The notes: generated by a model not told the origin, from the letters alone. Shown: positions 45,383 to 58,974, numbered from the stretch's first letter. The stretch is 64,000 nt of DNA from Peromyscus leucopus (GCF_004664715.2 NC_051063.1:142558319-142622318); one strand, 5' to 3'. Numbers and translations: made by a program.

Positions 45383-46304
45383 CTGCCGGTCTGTCTTTAG
45401 CAATCCAAACACTCCTTCTCACTGATTCTTCTGCTGAACTGTCATGGTGACTTTAACACCACAGAGGTCATCGGCCTGGGTTTTTACATTCAAGACTGTT
45501 TCCATCTCCACCTCATCTAACCATCAGCCGCGGTGTCGCCAATAGGAAGGAAATAACAAAAGACTAGATTTTCTAATATCAAACTCACTCCTCACCACAA
45601 AGCCGCCACACCCCTACCCTGAGCCCTGATCTCCACTTCCTGGCTCCCCACACCAACCCCCTGGTCCACAGGAACTTTCCTTTATAAAGTGGGAGGGTTC
45701 ACAGACAGCTTGGGTCCTAAGCGGAAAAATTTTTTACCACAGCGAACAGCCAACGAGTAAAATAAGCTCCTTTATCTGTTTCACAAAACACATTCCATGT
45801 TAGCTTATTTTAATCTCAATTTTCTTTTGTTTCTATAGAAACAAAGAAATCAAATCTTAGCATTTAGTGTTCACACATGTGAATTTCAATTTATAAGATG
45901 GTCTTTCTCTATTGTTTTAATGTCTAGCAAATTCAAAAGTGCTGTTGAAGCTAAGTTATTTATCATAAAATCCATAATAAAAAAAATAACTCCAACCCCC
46001 CCAAGAAAAGTAACAATAAAGAAAATTGAACTATGTTTTATAATGTTCCTGCAACTACTAAGTGCTGTGGACCGGGGCTGACAGTACAATGCACGATGAC
46101 ATTTTGCCTCAGCAACCTGGTTTTATAAGTTGTATTTTTTTTAATGCTAGCTCCTTTATGAAATAATTATTTTGATGTACCTGATGTCTTCCTTTCCAAA
46201 GCCTCTTAAAATGAAATGGAAATTACTATTGCACCACTCCCAATGGAAATGTGCTTTAGCCAAAAGCCTAGGAAAATGTTCTGAGATGGGCTGCTGTCAC
46301 TGGG

Positions 46305-46308
<4 letters not shown>
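45383..46308. other. Unique intergenic sequence
   Basis: Nothing recognised. The GC-richer part 45540-45700 has no island-like CpG density. Confidence 0.45.

Positions 46309-46373
<65 letters not shown>
46309..46373. repeat. (GA)n microsatellite
   Basis: About 32 pure GA units. An (AAAT)n patch follows at 46399-46421. Confidence 0.98.
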
Positions 46374-46375
<2 letters not shown>

Positions 46376-46449
46376 TTTTTCTTATAAAGTGAATGTGAAA
46401 ATAAATAAATAAATAAAAATAAACTAGGAGTACAGAATAGATGGTTAAG

Positions 46450-46605
46450 GAGCAGTAGCTACCACTTCCCAGACATTTTACAAGCATGATTCCATTTGGC
46501 GCTGTAGAACAAACCTTTAACAGAGGTAATGATGTCCCCCGCTATCTGAAAACTCTGAGGGGGTAACCAACTGGAATTCAGGACGAGAGTCTCCACTTCC
46601 AAACC
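46450..46605 (-). mobile_element. Possible MIR relic
   Basis: 'cagacattttacaagcatga' then 'acagaggtaatgatgtcccc' and 'ctgaaaactctgag' follow a complement-type MIR order, weakly. Confidence 0.45.
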
Positions 46606-47725
46606 TTATGGTTGAAACTTCTCTCCTCTGCCACAGCAGGACAGAGGCTCCGACATTTGAAGTTCACTTTGCTTCATTTTTGGAAAGTGGTGTTTCTCCA
46701 AACCTTCAGCTTCGCGTCAGGCAGCAAGAGCTGCCAAACCTGGAAACTTGTTAGAAGAGCCCACTCTTGGGCAGCTCTCCAGGCCCGTGGTAGAACCCCC
46801 GAAAACAGTGTTCACATCCTCTCAGGTGACGGTGGGACAAGCTGTCACTCTATAAAGAGCACGAGAGATGATGTGGCTTTTGGGGGAGGAGAGAGTCTCA
46901 ACCCAGCACAGATGCAAGTAACCATGCAACAGATGAAATCCTGATGAACGCAAATCAGAGAGGTGGCTATGCTACATGGAGAATTAAGGGGGAGATGAAT
47001 TCAGAATGAGTATTCTGGGAACTCAAAAGGGGGTTGGAAGAAGGAGTGTGATAAGCAAGAAGGGAGAATAAAATCTGAGGGGGAGGGGTGAGGGGCAAGG
47101 AAAAGAGTGTCATAGAGGCGACAGGTTGCCCAAGTGCTGGAGTGTGAGAGATGAAGAGGTATGAGAGGCATCAGCATGAAGATTTGAGCTGGGGCCTGAG
47201 GAGACCTCGTTGCTGTGCTCCATGAGCAATTAGGAAAGCTTTAAGGAGACCTTGGAGAGGAAACAGCGACAGCAGTGTGGAGAAGAGTTGGTGAAGACCA
47301 GGAGAGGAATGGAGCACAGCGGACCTCGGTGGACTTGACCTCAGTGTGTGCAAGTCAGACCTGCCAGGAGAGACAGCACGCTTAAAACCCGATGAACAGT
47401 TCCTTGGTCTCCTACTACACAGTCTTGTCTTGTTTTCCTTTCAAGATGTCTTTGCTATCCAGATAATGGAGCTCACATTTCTATAAGCAGAAGTTTATAA
47501 GATGTAGAGCACTCTAAAGATAATAGAAATCAGCCTGAGAGCACTGTTAGCATTTGAAGACTGTTTTCTTGTCCACATCATAGCCACACTACGTACTTCC
47601 TCAGGCCATCAGAACTTATTTAAAGAAACAAATTCTGATGCCTGCAAATTGCTCTAGCCCTGGATACTCTGTATTTGGTTTAATGCCTTGGTAGTAGTCC
47701 TTCTCAAGTCTTACTTACATTGTTT
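46606..47725. other. Unique intergenic sequence
   Basis: Purine-rich 46980-47120. No gene or repeat recognised with confidence. Confidence 0.45.
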
Positions 47726-47729
47726 TATT

Positions 47730-47845
47730 TATGAGATAAGGTCTTGCTACATAACCTGGGCTGGCCTCAAACTCATGGCAATCCTCCTGCTGCAACCTCC
47801 TGAACATTGGACTTTACGAGTCGGCATCATCATACTCAACACATA
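47730..47845 (-). mobile_element. Old B1/PB1-like SINE
   Basis: 'gagataaggtcttgctacat', 'gggctggcctcaaactcatg' and 'caatcctcctgctgcaacct' on the plus strand mark an early B1 in minus orientation. Confidence 0.78.
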
Positions 47846-48745
47846 ATTTGAACATTTTAATCTTCTCCACAGTAGAGTCTTTCAAGTGTGCTTCAGGGCT
47901 ATATTGAAAAACACATCCTGATATCTAATGTTATGATAACAGCCAGTAAAAATGCTGCACTATGTTACTCTAGAGCATGTGAACACATCAGTCTTCCCAT
48001 CACCTCAAAAGCATCAGGCATTATTGATCTTAATGCATGCTTTTTATAACAATGTGTTATGGTTGGGTTGACTCCTTTGCATAGGCTGATAGTGCCACGG
48101 CTGACATTTTCAGAATATAAGTAACCCTTCCAAAAAGGTACTTTCTGGTCTAGTTGCCCATCTATGAGCACCAACATATGCTGTCAGTGAGTATCAATAA
48201 GTGTCCCTAACCTATGAGAAACTGCAGAGTGATGGGTCTCAGAGACCAAAGGAAAATCCCGTAAGAACCCGCAGACAACAAATAAATCTGTTCTCTAGAT
48301 CTACAGCTGATTCATCTATTAGTTCATTCATTTTAGTAATATGTGAGGTGATAAATTTGAAATAACATACATAAAGGGCTCCATTGATTATGAACAGAAC
48401 ATTGGGTGCAGACACGATTTTCTTAATGCATGAGAGGTTAAGAATGATCGCTTTTGATGTTAATTGGAGGAATTCTCTGTAGGGTAGGCACACTCCTGAC
48501 AAATGAGTTCTCAGTTAATTTCAGGGCATGGTGATTGTATGGTACAGTCTTTAAGGCCAGTTTTTCCTCTCATTTATCAGTCCTGTGACCCAGAATGTTA
48601 TATTTTACCTCATTTCACTTACGATTACTTTCTTTAAAAAATTAGATTCCAGCAGAGGTTAAAGATATAACTGTTTTGTTTCTCATTCAGAATAGTTAAG
48701 AAACAGAGAATTTATCATCTAGATGTTTAACATGGTAGACTCCTA
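47846..48745. other. Unique sequence, partly conserved-looking
   Basis: 48230-48520 is complex AT-rich DNA with TAAT-core motifs ('gatgttaattggaggaatt') and no repeat. It could be a non-coding regulatory element, by texture only. Confidence 0.35.
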
Positions 48746-48749
48746 TTCA

Positions 48750-48985
48750 CATAGCTCTGCTGACATCTCCTCCTAAGTGAAGTCTTCCCAGCCATCCCCA
48801 GAGTGAATTTCTCTGGGCTTGCTCTCAGGTTCTATAATTCCTCTTATCCATCTCTATGGTATAGCTTACTATGTTGCACTGGGAAGACACTCATGCCATG
48901 TTGGTCTGCACAACTCAACTAGTAAGTCTCCGAAGACAAAGGTCATGGTTATTTATTTGTGTTGAATGAATAGCTGCACCATGAC
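48750..48985 (+). mobile_element. L2 LINE 3' end relic
   Basis: Wording follows the L2 3' end: 'tcctcctaagtgaagtcttc', 'tctctatggtatagcttact', 'ggttatttatttgtgttgaa' and terminal 'gaatgaat'. Confidence 0.65.
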
Positions 48986-49190
48986 CACTCATATTTCTAG
49001 GGTCAATGTGCTAACTGGATGTGCGTTTGCAATGTGCAATGATCAGATTAAAACAAAGGTCACCGTCATTCATCCATAGCATGCTGCATGGTGTCCATCA
49101 TCACTGAATTTATGTTAAATAAGTGACTTAATGAACAGGGCAAAAAGTAGCAGCAGACAAAGGAACACTTGTGCCCCTAAGTAAAAGGCT

Positions 49191-49255
49191 ATGCTGTTGA
49201 TGATGATGATGATGGTGGTGGTGGTGACGTCAACAAGGATGATGATGACAACGGT
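49191..49255. repeat. Imperfect (GAT/GGT)n tract
   Basis: ATG/GTG triplets giving spurious Met/Val-rich frames. Confidence 0.9.
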
Positions 49256-49310
49256 GATGGGAAATTCCTCAACTCTCACTACCATTTGTAGTAGGAGTTC
49301 ATTAGTTTTT

Positions 49311-49510
49311 AATATATTTTTATTTATTTACTTTGTGTGCACGCATGCATGTGTGAGTATATGCACGCTGCAGCACCAGAATGGAGGCCAGAGGACAGCT
49401 AGGAGTTGATTCTCTTCTTCCTGCCATGTGGGATTCAAGGATAGAACTCAGGTCATCACCAGGCTCGGTGGCAGGTACTTTTACTTGCTGGGCAATGTTG
49501 CTGGTCTCAG
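49311..49510 (-). mobile_element. tRNA-derived SINE (B2/B3 group)
   Basis: Tail complement 'tttttatttatttac' at the left, then 'gaggccagaggacagctagg', 'ttcctgccatgtgggattca' and 'gatagaactcaggtcatcac', the complement of the variant seen at 17971. Confidence 0.82.
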
Positions 49511-51280
49511 TAAGAGTTTATGTTAAACAAACATGGGGGAAGAAAGGTGAAGATCTCTGTGGATATTGTTGGTTGCAGATATAACTGTATCTTGCATTTT
49601 CTCTTGGTCACTTGAATGCTTATATATTGGAGCAATATCTCATGTTCAAATTCCTCTGACTGTTTTTCTCCACCTCCTTGGTAGATCAGGACAGTTGCGC
49701 AACACTGCTCTGGTCACCTCTGCATAAGCAGAAGTTTCTGGGTGGAGCTTTTAGAAAAGATCTCCAGGAAGAGTTTCTGACTCAATTGGCATTTGCCAAC
49801 TGATCTTCCCCCTTCTTCTTTCTTGATGCAAAGAAGCTACTAGCAACTAACTTGAAAACATGAGATTGAGCATTACAGAGGAAACACAGACCCTCCCATC
49901 AGTCTGTTGAGCTGTGAGGGTGGGCAGATATGTCTAGATAAAATTAATTGAGCTTACAACGAAACCCAGAAAGGTCCTAGACCTCAGAAAAGACCCCTGC
50001 GTTAAGATAAGGCTAAAGTTTTGAGATTGTACCACCAGAAAAAAAAATTATACTATATAAAAACAAAATGGCTACAAGAAAGAGGACAAGACAGTGGCCT
50101 GCAGAGGCCACTATGAACTTTGACTCTTTGCTGAGCCTGAGGAAATCCAGGTGGAGATAGATAAGAGCTTAGGAGAGAAATTATGGCAGCCCAGACCTTT
50201 GGGTGGAGAAGATAAGAAACACAGCAAGAATGGATGGGTTTGCTTAGAGATAAAGTATCAAACAAAGAGTGGGGGGTAGAGGGAAGAATCCCCAGAAAGG
50301 AACTTCTGGCCAGGGAAAGGGCTCCTTAAACAGGGAGGGAAGCAGTTCACCAGAAGCAGGGGAGGTTTGCAAGGTTAATGTATAATGACAGCGGAGGAAG
50401 ATCTTTCAAAAGCCATCGCCCGAGGGTCCGGGAGGATTCCTTGGTAGCTGGAGACAGTAGCAGCTGGAACTCAAAATCTATGAAAATATCTTTTCAAGAA
50501 CTCTGAATATGAAGGGAGGAAGAGAGAACACCATTTAACCAAGACCATAGAGAGGTCCTGGGCCAATCATTCCTACAGGGCGACATTTTTGTTTATTTGT
50601 TTTTAACTTCTTTGGAGAAGCAATATGACATTTTAACATTCTATTATATCCAATGACTACTAAGTTTCCCCATATTTAATATGTAATGGGAATGCGAGGT
50701 AAGATACCAGTCAGTTCGAGCCACCTGGCAGTTTGCCAACAACCACATCCCTTTAAGACAACAGCATCCATCTCTAATAGAAGAATACATATCAGAAACA
50801 ATATGTTGCTACTTTGGATATAAGAGGGCATGGGTTTAGTGTATTTGTCCCACAGGGATTTTATTTTGATCTTTACAAGTATTTGTACCTTTCCCCTTCC
50901 TCCTGTTTCTGTTAAAAACTAGATGACAGCACTTTTCAAGGCCAGCAAGACTTCCTATATCCGTCCTTCCTTCCAAGACTTCCTATGTTCGTCCTTCCTT
51001 CCTTAACATGGCAAGGGGTACCTATATCCTTTCTTCTTTTTACATTTTCACTCCTCCTGGGATCTTTCCTTTGAGCTAAACTCATTCTGGATCTGGCCAA
51101 GTTAGCCTGGCATTGCTCTTGTGTCCATTCATCCAAGAAGATTCTGAAGATTACATATTCCTAAATTTACAGAAGAACAGGTCTGAGGTCTCTCAGAGAC
51201 CGTCTGTATTTTGACTACAAAATATCCATGCTCATGACTGCCATCATTTTGGAGTTTATTAATAGCCAGTGATTTTCTAG
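49511..51280. other. Unique intergenic sequence
   Basis: No repeat recognised over about 1.7 kb except the 28-bp duplication at 50947. The purine-rich stretch 49900-50580 has many stops in all frames. Confidence 0.45.
50947..51002. repeat. 28-bp direct tandem duplication
   Basis: Copies at 50947-50974 and 50975-51002, both starting 'aagacttcctat' and ending 'cgtccttccttcc', differ at two bases. Confidence 0.88.
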
Positions 51281-51284
51281 TATT

Positions 51285-51460
51285 CCCTGTAGGTCAAGTG
51301 TTTTATATGCTCTCCTGCATTGCCTTCTTCTGGCGAATTTATCTAGCCCCATTTCACAGATCATGAAATCAAAGGGGGACGAGTTTCCTTGACACAGACA
51401 GGTCACCGAGCTCGAAAGGGTGGCAGAGAGTGCAGTCCAGAGGTGTTGGATGGTGACCAT
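51285..51460 (-). mobile_element. MIR SINE relic
   Basis: 'tctagccccatttcacagat', 'catgaaatcaaag' and 'acaggtcaccgagctcg' follow complement-type MIR order. Confidence 0.55.
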
Positions 51461-51521
51461 CAAACTACCCATCGGATTCATTCACTTTCATACGTGGGAA
51501 CTAATTTTTTACATTTTTTTG

Positions 51522-51752
51522 TTTATTTTTATTTACACTTGTGTGTGCACACGCACTGATGTGCGCACGCACGTACTTGCTTAATTGTGTGTGCGCCATA
51601 TGCATGCAGTAGCCATGGAGACCAGAAGAGGGCTTTAGATACCCTGAAAGTGATGGTATAAGCTGCTTGGTATGAGTGCTAAAAACCAAAGGCAGGTCCT
51701 CTATAAAAACAGTCAGTGATCTTAATTGCTGGGTCATCTCTCTGGCCCCAGA
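51522..51752 (-). mobile_element. B3-type SINE
   Basis: Left tail complement 'tttatttttatttacac', CA-rich variable part, and right end 'cttaattgctgggtcatctc' to 'tctctggcccc', the complement of the head. Confidence 0.82.
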
Positions 51753-52390
51753 AAATATGTTTTAAATTACTTTTTAAAATACGGGGCTCTTCATAATGAC
51801 CCTGTTTGAGTACACTTGTTTTTCATTTTCCCTAGTTCACCCATATAGGAGACTGAGCCTCAGAAATACATGCTAGTCATTCAGCTAGGAATGGACCGAG
51901 CCAGTTAGGATACTAGAGAAGCAATGCACTGTGAATTTGAAGTTGCTCTTTCGAGTACTTCACACTGTAGCCTAAAGCACATTCATAAGGTCTAGCTTTT
52001 AGTTATAGTGATTGGATAGCTACATTGCAACTACTTCGAGAGATTGTTTGCTTGGCTTTGTATTTATCTGTTTTTAAAAATTGCTCTCCAACTATTTCTA
52101 AATTCAGGGAGCCATCACTAGAGAGGGATCAAGCAGAAAGTTCAGAGCCGGGCTTGGGTGGGTCCTTTGCAGAACCCGGACCAGAGCCCCTTTTTTGCTT
52201 TACCATTCCGAGGTTCTGCAAGGCTTAGCTGCATTTGTTCCCTCTGGTCTGCAGCCAGGAAAGAGGCATAAGGGCTCAAATACCAAACGAAAGGGTGTTC
52301 TCACAGTGTTTCTAGCCAGGCCCACAGCAGAAATATCGGAACGCTCACGAGCAAAGCTGTGCTGAGATTTTTAGAGCAAACCTGCAAAGG

Positions 52391-52392
<2 letters not shown>
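51753..52392. other. Unique intergenic sequence
   Basis: Nothing recognised. Confidence 0.45.

Positions 52393-52452
<60 letters not shown>
52393..52452. repeat. (TG)n microsatellite
   Basis: About 30 pure TG units. Confidence 0.98.
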
Positions 52453-52455
<3 letters not shown>

Positions 52456-53545
52456 AGTATTGGAAGCAAATTCTTGTGTAAACTCTGCCCAGTCCGACTC
52501 CTGACTTCCACTGGATCCACCCAGCCTCACCTTGACTACTCATCTAACCCAACACTATGCATCTACACAGGTCCATCCTCTTCTGCTCAAACTAGACTGA
52601 GGAGACGATTTTCTTACAAACAGACCTCAACCAGAAATCAAGTTTTTCTTCCCTAGGAGGATTTGCTAGGAGCCGATCTCGCACTCGTTCTAAAATGACA
52701 CTGTCACCGATCTGCACAATTATGTTCTGTTTCCCCTCAAAAGCTCTTAAATTATTGACTTCAGAGCAACAATAAAATTCTCCAACACCTATTTTTATTT
52801 ATTCGTTTTACTGTATCTATGTAAATTCTGTAGAGTTTATTTCTGCCTAGTGTATGAAATAAGTTCCAAGGCTAGCTTACTGTTCTCATTGTATCCCATC
52901 AGTTTCAAGGAAGGCTGTGAATTCTTAGAATGCAATTGTTTTTCCTTGACCAACTATGAATCTGTGACTTTCTAAGGCTTAGTTATGCATTTCATTTCTA
53001 AATTGAGAGTTTAATTCCTTTCTAGACTACTTGTAGCCTACTGTCATAAGACCGCACAGTTAAAACAGAAACTACAGTCATTAAATAGAATTGTCTATAG
53101 GAAGACAGTCTATTTAAATCAGCAGTTCAGAAAGGAACACATTTTTCAAGGTGATCATAAAGTCAGGGTCTTGGTCCAAACCAAGTAGTCAGTTCCCAAA
53201 GGGAAATTCTTGAATAGTAGACCATTAGTTAGAAATCATCAAGAGAAGTGTTTCCTAAAATGTGTGATAGTGAACAGCAATTATTAATTATGCCCCAAAA
53301 TAAAATAACGCAGTAACTTTGGGAAACACTGGGTTCCACAACTCAGCCAGTTTATTCTCTTTTAGTCCTGTTGGGGACCTTTGGGTTCTAATAATTGTAT
53401 TAAGAGCCAGGAAGGCAACATAATGTGAGTAGCCCATGTGGCTACTGGTCGCTAGAAAGCACTTTAGGGAGCCCTAACCTAGAACAGCCAAAACTCACTG
53501 GAAGACAAAGCAAATGACTCTCATCTGATCATTGCGCCAATGCCA
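52453..53545. other. Unique sequence, partly conserved-looking
   Basis: 52650-52800 keeps CpGs in complex sequence ('gccgatctcgcactcgttct') followed by AT-rich DNA, without a repeat or coding frame. Confidence 0.35.
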
Positions 53546-53547
53546 AG

Positions 53548-53700
53548 AGTTTGCCTTTGCGCTGAATCTTCACAACAATCCTGAGCGCTGGGTAGGACAT
53601 GCTCCTCTCGTTTTACAAGTGAGGGCACTGGAGCACAGTGACTTGCCAGTAGTTATTTACCTTGGCTGCTTGTGAGGACCACAATCTTTGACCACCTGAA
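53548..53700 (-). mobile_element. MIR SINE relic
   Basis: 'aatcttcacaacaatcctga', 'ctcgttttacaagtgagggc' and 'gagcacagtgacttgccagt' reproduce the complement-type MIR core. Confidence 0.75.
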
Positions 53701-53794
53701 CCAGAACCCCAGGAGACTGCATACAGAGAGATTATGTATGGATGTACAATCTTGATAGATGATTCTGTTGTAAATGGGAGAAGTTATTTATCCC

Positions 53795-54000
53795 CCCACA
53801 CCATGGTCATGTGTGAATATCTGAAAGTGTGCATGCAAAATGTGTGTATTCCTAGTGCCTTCAGAGGCCACAAGAGACATCAAATCCCCTAAAACTGGAG
53901 CTGCAAACAGTTGCGAGCCATTTGTTGTGGGTTCTGGGAACTGAACTCAAGTTCTTTGCAAGAGTAGCAAGGCTCTTAACCACCGAGCCATCTCACCAGC
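53795..54000 (-). mobile_element. B3-type SINE
   Basis: 'ggagctgcaaacagttgcga', 'gttctgggaactgaactcaa' and 'ctcttaaccaccgagccatc' mark the complement of a B3/B2 head and body. Confidence 0.9.
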
Positions 54001-54014
54001 ATGCATGCATGTAT

Positions 54015-54015
<1 letters not shown>

Positions 54016-54063
<48 letters not shown>

Positions 54064-54102
54064 CATACATACATACATACATACATACATACATACATAC
54101 AT
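54016..54102. repeat. Compound (TG)n-(CATA)n microsatellite
   Basis: TG array to 54060, then about 10 CATA units, at the head side of the preceding SINE. Confidence 0.98.
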
Positions 54103-55628
54103 GCAACAGCTGAGACTGAATCCTACATCACTACCAACTTCTTTGGCTTTCTGTCATTTTCCATGACCCTAAAATGATGCTTTGCTTCTGGATGTCTCCA
54201 GTAGGAACCAGGAAAGTGTCAGAAGGTACTCAGTAGCAAATTGGTACCCCGTTATTCAGCACCGTGGTTCAAGATAATGCAATAATCTCTAAGTAGCCAG
54301 GCTAATGACACAAGTCTTTACAAGAAAAACATCAACCTATCAAGTCGTGTGTTGAGTTCCTGCAAATTTACCTAGAGACATATCTGTCGTCCAAGAACGG
54401 CTTTGAACACTTTCTTTCCCATTGTCAAATGGAGGCATTGTGCTTTTCTTCATAGTACTCTGACTTGTGAATGTTTGGTGACTTTTCCTTCAAAAATCTA
54501 AATGAAACTACATTCTATGAGATAAAATAAGCCCTTTTCTTTGGCCTTTCTAAAAATCTAAGCAATCTTCCTCTTTCCACACACAGCAGTGAGCTCTCCA
54601 GACCTGCCTGGCTGCCCTTTCATTCTGATTGTGAATGTTCGGCTCCCATTTTGGCATAAAACTGATTGTCTTTAAAAAAAAAAAAGTAGGTAATTATTAA
54701 TCTTTTCCTTCTCTCTCTGGTAACAGATAGCAACTGGACACCCTCCAAATCTAAACACGGGGTTTGTCAAACTCCAGTGCCTCAGACTTGGCTTGGTGAT
54801 GGGAGGACCGAGGAATGTTTTCTCAGGCAGTAATTCCATCCTATAGACGTTTTTTATATTTTACATTAATCTCCTTGGGCTTTCTTTACTTTGCTCTGTG
54901 AACACTGTGACTCTTGGAGGTCTTCACCAGTAGAATGCCCCTCTCCTGAGCCACTCAACAAGGGACAAAGGCAGCGCTCACTTATGCCCTGAACTTTGGA
55001 AAAGAGCAAATGAATGCTTGAACCTTGAGAGAATGTGTCCCTTGGCTCTAAAGTGGCCCAAGAAAATAACTTGGCAAAAAGATCGAGGAATTCAGAGAAA
55101 AAAACTGGCTTATCCCATTGTACGCACAGGTCAAATGCCTATGTGGGGATACATTGTGCATATTTAGTAAAGCTCATAATGCTCACTGGGTTGAGCCTAA
55201 TGGCTTTTTGAAAGCCATTAAGGGGCACTAAGTCAATATATTTTGGGGGGTATGTGTGCCAATTGAAAAACACATTGTTTTACTTATAATACATTCTTTC
55301 ACCTCAGAACCCCCTAGCCCAGAAGTGGCTCACTGTTTAGACTGGACAGTGTATGCAGAAGGGAAGTTTTGTGGATTTATGTCACACCTAAGGGGACCTC
55401 TGTGGAATAGATACTGTCCGTTCCAGAAGACATGGTTCAGTGTTGGGACAGGAAATGCTTTGAAGCTACGTCTGTCACCTATGTGTGCCAAGATGGAGCT
55501 AAGAATGCTTTAAGACTTAAGAAAAAGGCCCTGTACAGCATCAAGTAGCAAATGTCTCAAAAATTAGAAAGGAAGAGCTTGTGAAAGTTCTGGGGAAAGT
55601 TTCTATTAAGCCTTTTCATGAATGATTT
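54103..55628. other. Unique intergenic sequence
   Basis: About 1.5 kb without recognised repeats. 54640-55240 has AT-rich, conserved-looking texture. The 85-codon frame at 55256-55513 matches no protein I know. Confidence 0.4.
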
Positions 55629-55629
55629 T

Positions 55630-55672
<43 letters not shown>
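55629..55672. repeat. (TTTA)n microsatellite
   Basis: About 11 TTTA units. Confidence 0.97.
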
Positions 55673-55673
55673 G

Positions 55674-55873
55674 TCAATGTTAAGCATTGACTCTTTTTGT
55701 TTGTTTGTTTGTTTTTAAAGACAGGGTTTCTCTGTGTAGTTTTGGTGCCTGTCCTGGAACTCGCTCTGTAGGCCAGGCTGGCCTTGAACTCACAGAGATC
55801 CGCCTGGCTCTGCCTCCTGAGTGCTGGGATTAAAGGCGTGTGCCACCACCGCCCGGCCAATGCTGGGCATTGA
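55674..55873 (-). mobile_element. B1 SINE (cricetid type) with decayed target duplication
   Basis: Body at about 55697-55857 with 'ttggtgcctgtcctggaact' and terminal 'ccaccaccgcccggcc'. Flanks at 55674-55690 and 55857-55873 ('caatgttaagcattga' / 'caatgctgggcattga') look like a duplication with a few mismatches. Confidence 0.95.
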
Positions 55874-56067
55874 AATCAGGGTTTTTTCCATATGTGAGGA
55901 GAATGAACTACTACTGCTGTGTGCGTTCAACACTCGTGATATGATTTCTAATGAACCAAATTATTAATTGTTTAAATTAGAGATTATTTGCCAAATCTGC
56001 TTATTTTCTTAATAAGAAATGGGTAACCTGTAGAGCTGGGATTATAAACCATGAGCCCAGAGCTACT

Positions 56068-56445
56068 GCACTGAACAAGCTTTCTGTCACTGTGACAAAA
56101 TACCCAAGAAAATCAAGTTATAAAGAGCAAAGTTTCACGGGAGCTCACAGTTCCAGAAGCTTCAGCCCATGGTTACCTGTCCTATTGCCTTTGGGCCTAG
56201 AGCACAGCATATCATGATGGGAATGTGAACTAGGGTGAAGCTCTCTACCCCAGGGAAACAGATGATAGACCAGAAGGGGTTGGGATTTCAGTATCTCTTA
56301 TAGGGCAAAACTGGAATTACCTAAGCTCCTCCCACTAGGTCTCAACTCCTAAAATTCCCCTGCCTCCCAATAGTGTCATGAATCAGGACACATGGCCTTT
56401 GGGGGACATTGAAGTTCAAAATTATGGCAGGTAGAACACCAAGGC
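56068..56445 (-). mobile_element. Rodent medium reiterated repeat
   Basis: 'gctttctgtcactgtgacaa', 'aatacccaagaaaatcaag', 'agcttcagcccatggtta' and 'aactcctaaaattcccctg' follow a common rodent repeat related in layout to the copy at 41538. Family name uncertain, strand by analogy. Confidence 0.5.
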
Positions 56446-57470
<1,025 letters not shown>

Positions 57471-57734
57471 ACATTCAGAGCACAGATGCGTCCCTTCCTA
57501 AAAGAGAGACACTGGATGGATTCTCATTTTCCCTGAAGTCTAAGAATTTCAACTTTATTTTTTGTTTAGTCTTTGCAAGCACGTAATTTTCACTTGATTG
57601 ACACATACATATCAAAAGGCTTTAAGCTTCTTAAATGAGACTCTTCAATAATCCGGTAATGGCTCCTAGTTGTAAGTAAGTTGTCTGCTCCTAATTTGAA
57701 AAGCTCCCAGAAGGGAGGGTAGCAGTGAAGGAAA

Positions 57735-57905
57735 GACCCTCACAGCTGAAGTGTCTCCTACTCAAAAGGATCTGTGACCTCTGCTTCACACACTGATGAA
57801 ATAACTTGCCTAAGGTCACAGGGCTACAGGTATGCACTGGCCATCAGGGCTAGAGCTCAGCCACACGCAATGGAGCCCACATCCTTCCCATAGCACCAAG
57901 CTACA
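57735..57905 (-). mobile_element. MIR SINE relic
   Basis: 'gatgaaataacttgcctaag', 'gtcacagggctacaggtatg' and 'gctagagctcagccacacg' follow the complement-type MIR core. Confidence 0.72.
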
Positions 57906-58870
57906 CAAGAATGTCAATCGTATCACATGGAGAGGGGACTACATCCAGGCAGACATCTGTGAAGAATATAAAAATGTGTAGTATGCATGCATTTCCCAAC
58001 ATCACTCATGAAGCACTGCATTGAAGTGAACTTCACTTTTACAAATAGCTTGCACTTGATTTCTTTCAAGAAAAGAAGCAAATAATCAAAATAAAGATAT
58101 CAAAGTTTTGGGCTTTGAGCATCACTTATCCCTTTAAAGGCTATGGATCATGGCCTGTGGCTCAGAGAAAACCCAGATGAATTCTGTTATCCCATCTCCC
58201 TCATCCAACAGAGCACAGCTCTGCAATCCTCCTCCATTAACTACCCATTATTTCTTTTACCAATGCCATCTCATTTTCAAATGCCATTTTTATGAAGGGT
58301 AATGTTACATGCTAGGAAAGTGTAAAAAAAATTAATGGGTAGGATTGGCATGAAGAAAGGGCATTATTTCAACAGTTTTATTTTTTGCCCATTACACATT
58401 TATAGGTTTGCTTAGATGGATATGTTTTATAGATGGTTCTATGCAAACATTACTTAATACCAATCAATGAGGAACTTAAATCTACAGTCTTCCTGCTTTT
58501 CCACAGGACAGACTCTGAAAGGCTTGCTTGGATTCTTGATAATACCCTATTTGTGAAAATTCTATTAGAAGTTCTTACTGAGGATAGTGAAGAAGATGAT
58601 CTTAAAGGCTGAATGAATGTCACCAGTCTATTAACTTAGTTCTAGAAATCTCACAGTGCTCGCTGGTCTGACATTTATTCACCTTAATACTTTCTTCTGT
58701 TAATCACTGATTAAGGGCTCATAATTGTAGATGGTACTAGGGCATGGTTTTCAAATTACATGTTCCCTGGGAAAATGCTCTCTGTGAATCTGAGTTCAGC
58801 TATCTGTTGATATCTCTCTTATGCTTTCATTCACTTTCTCTCCCCCTCCTCTCACCCCTCCCTCACTCTC
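57906..58870. other. Unique intergenic sequence
   Basis: AT-rich, no repeat or gene recognised. Confidence 0.45.
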
Positions 58871-58884
58871 CCCTCTTAATGCAT

Positions 58885-58910
58885 GTGCGTGTGCGTGCGT
58901 GCGTGCATGC

Positions 58911-58961
<51 letters not shown>
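58885..58961. repeat. (GT/GC)n alternating purine-pyrimidine tract
   Basis: Imperfect GTGC units (58885-58914) lead into pure (GT)n to 58961. Confidence 0.96.
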
Positions 58962-58965
<4 letters not shown>

Positions 58966-58974
58966 GATGTATGT

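Noticed and set aside
57594..57603. Named transcription-factor site as a firm regulatory annotation
   Set aside because: A ten-base motif has too high a chance frequency in 64 kb, so it is kept only as a low-interest finding.
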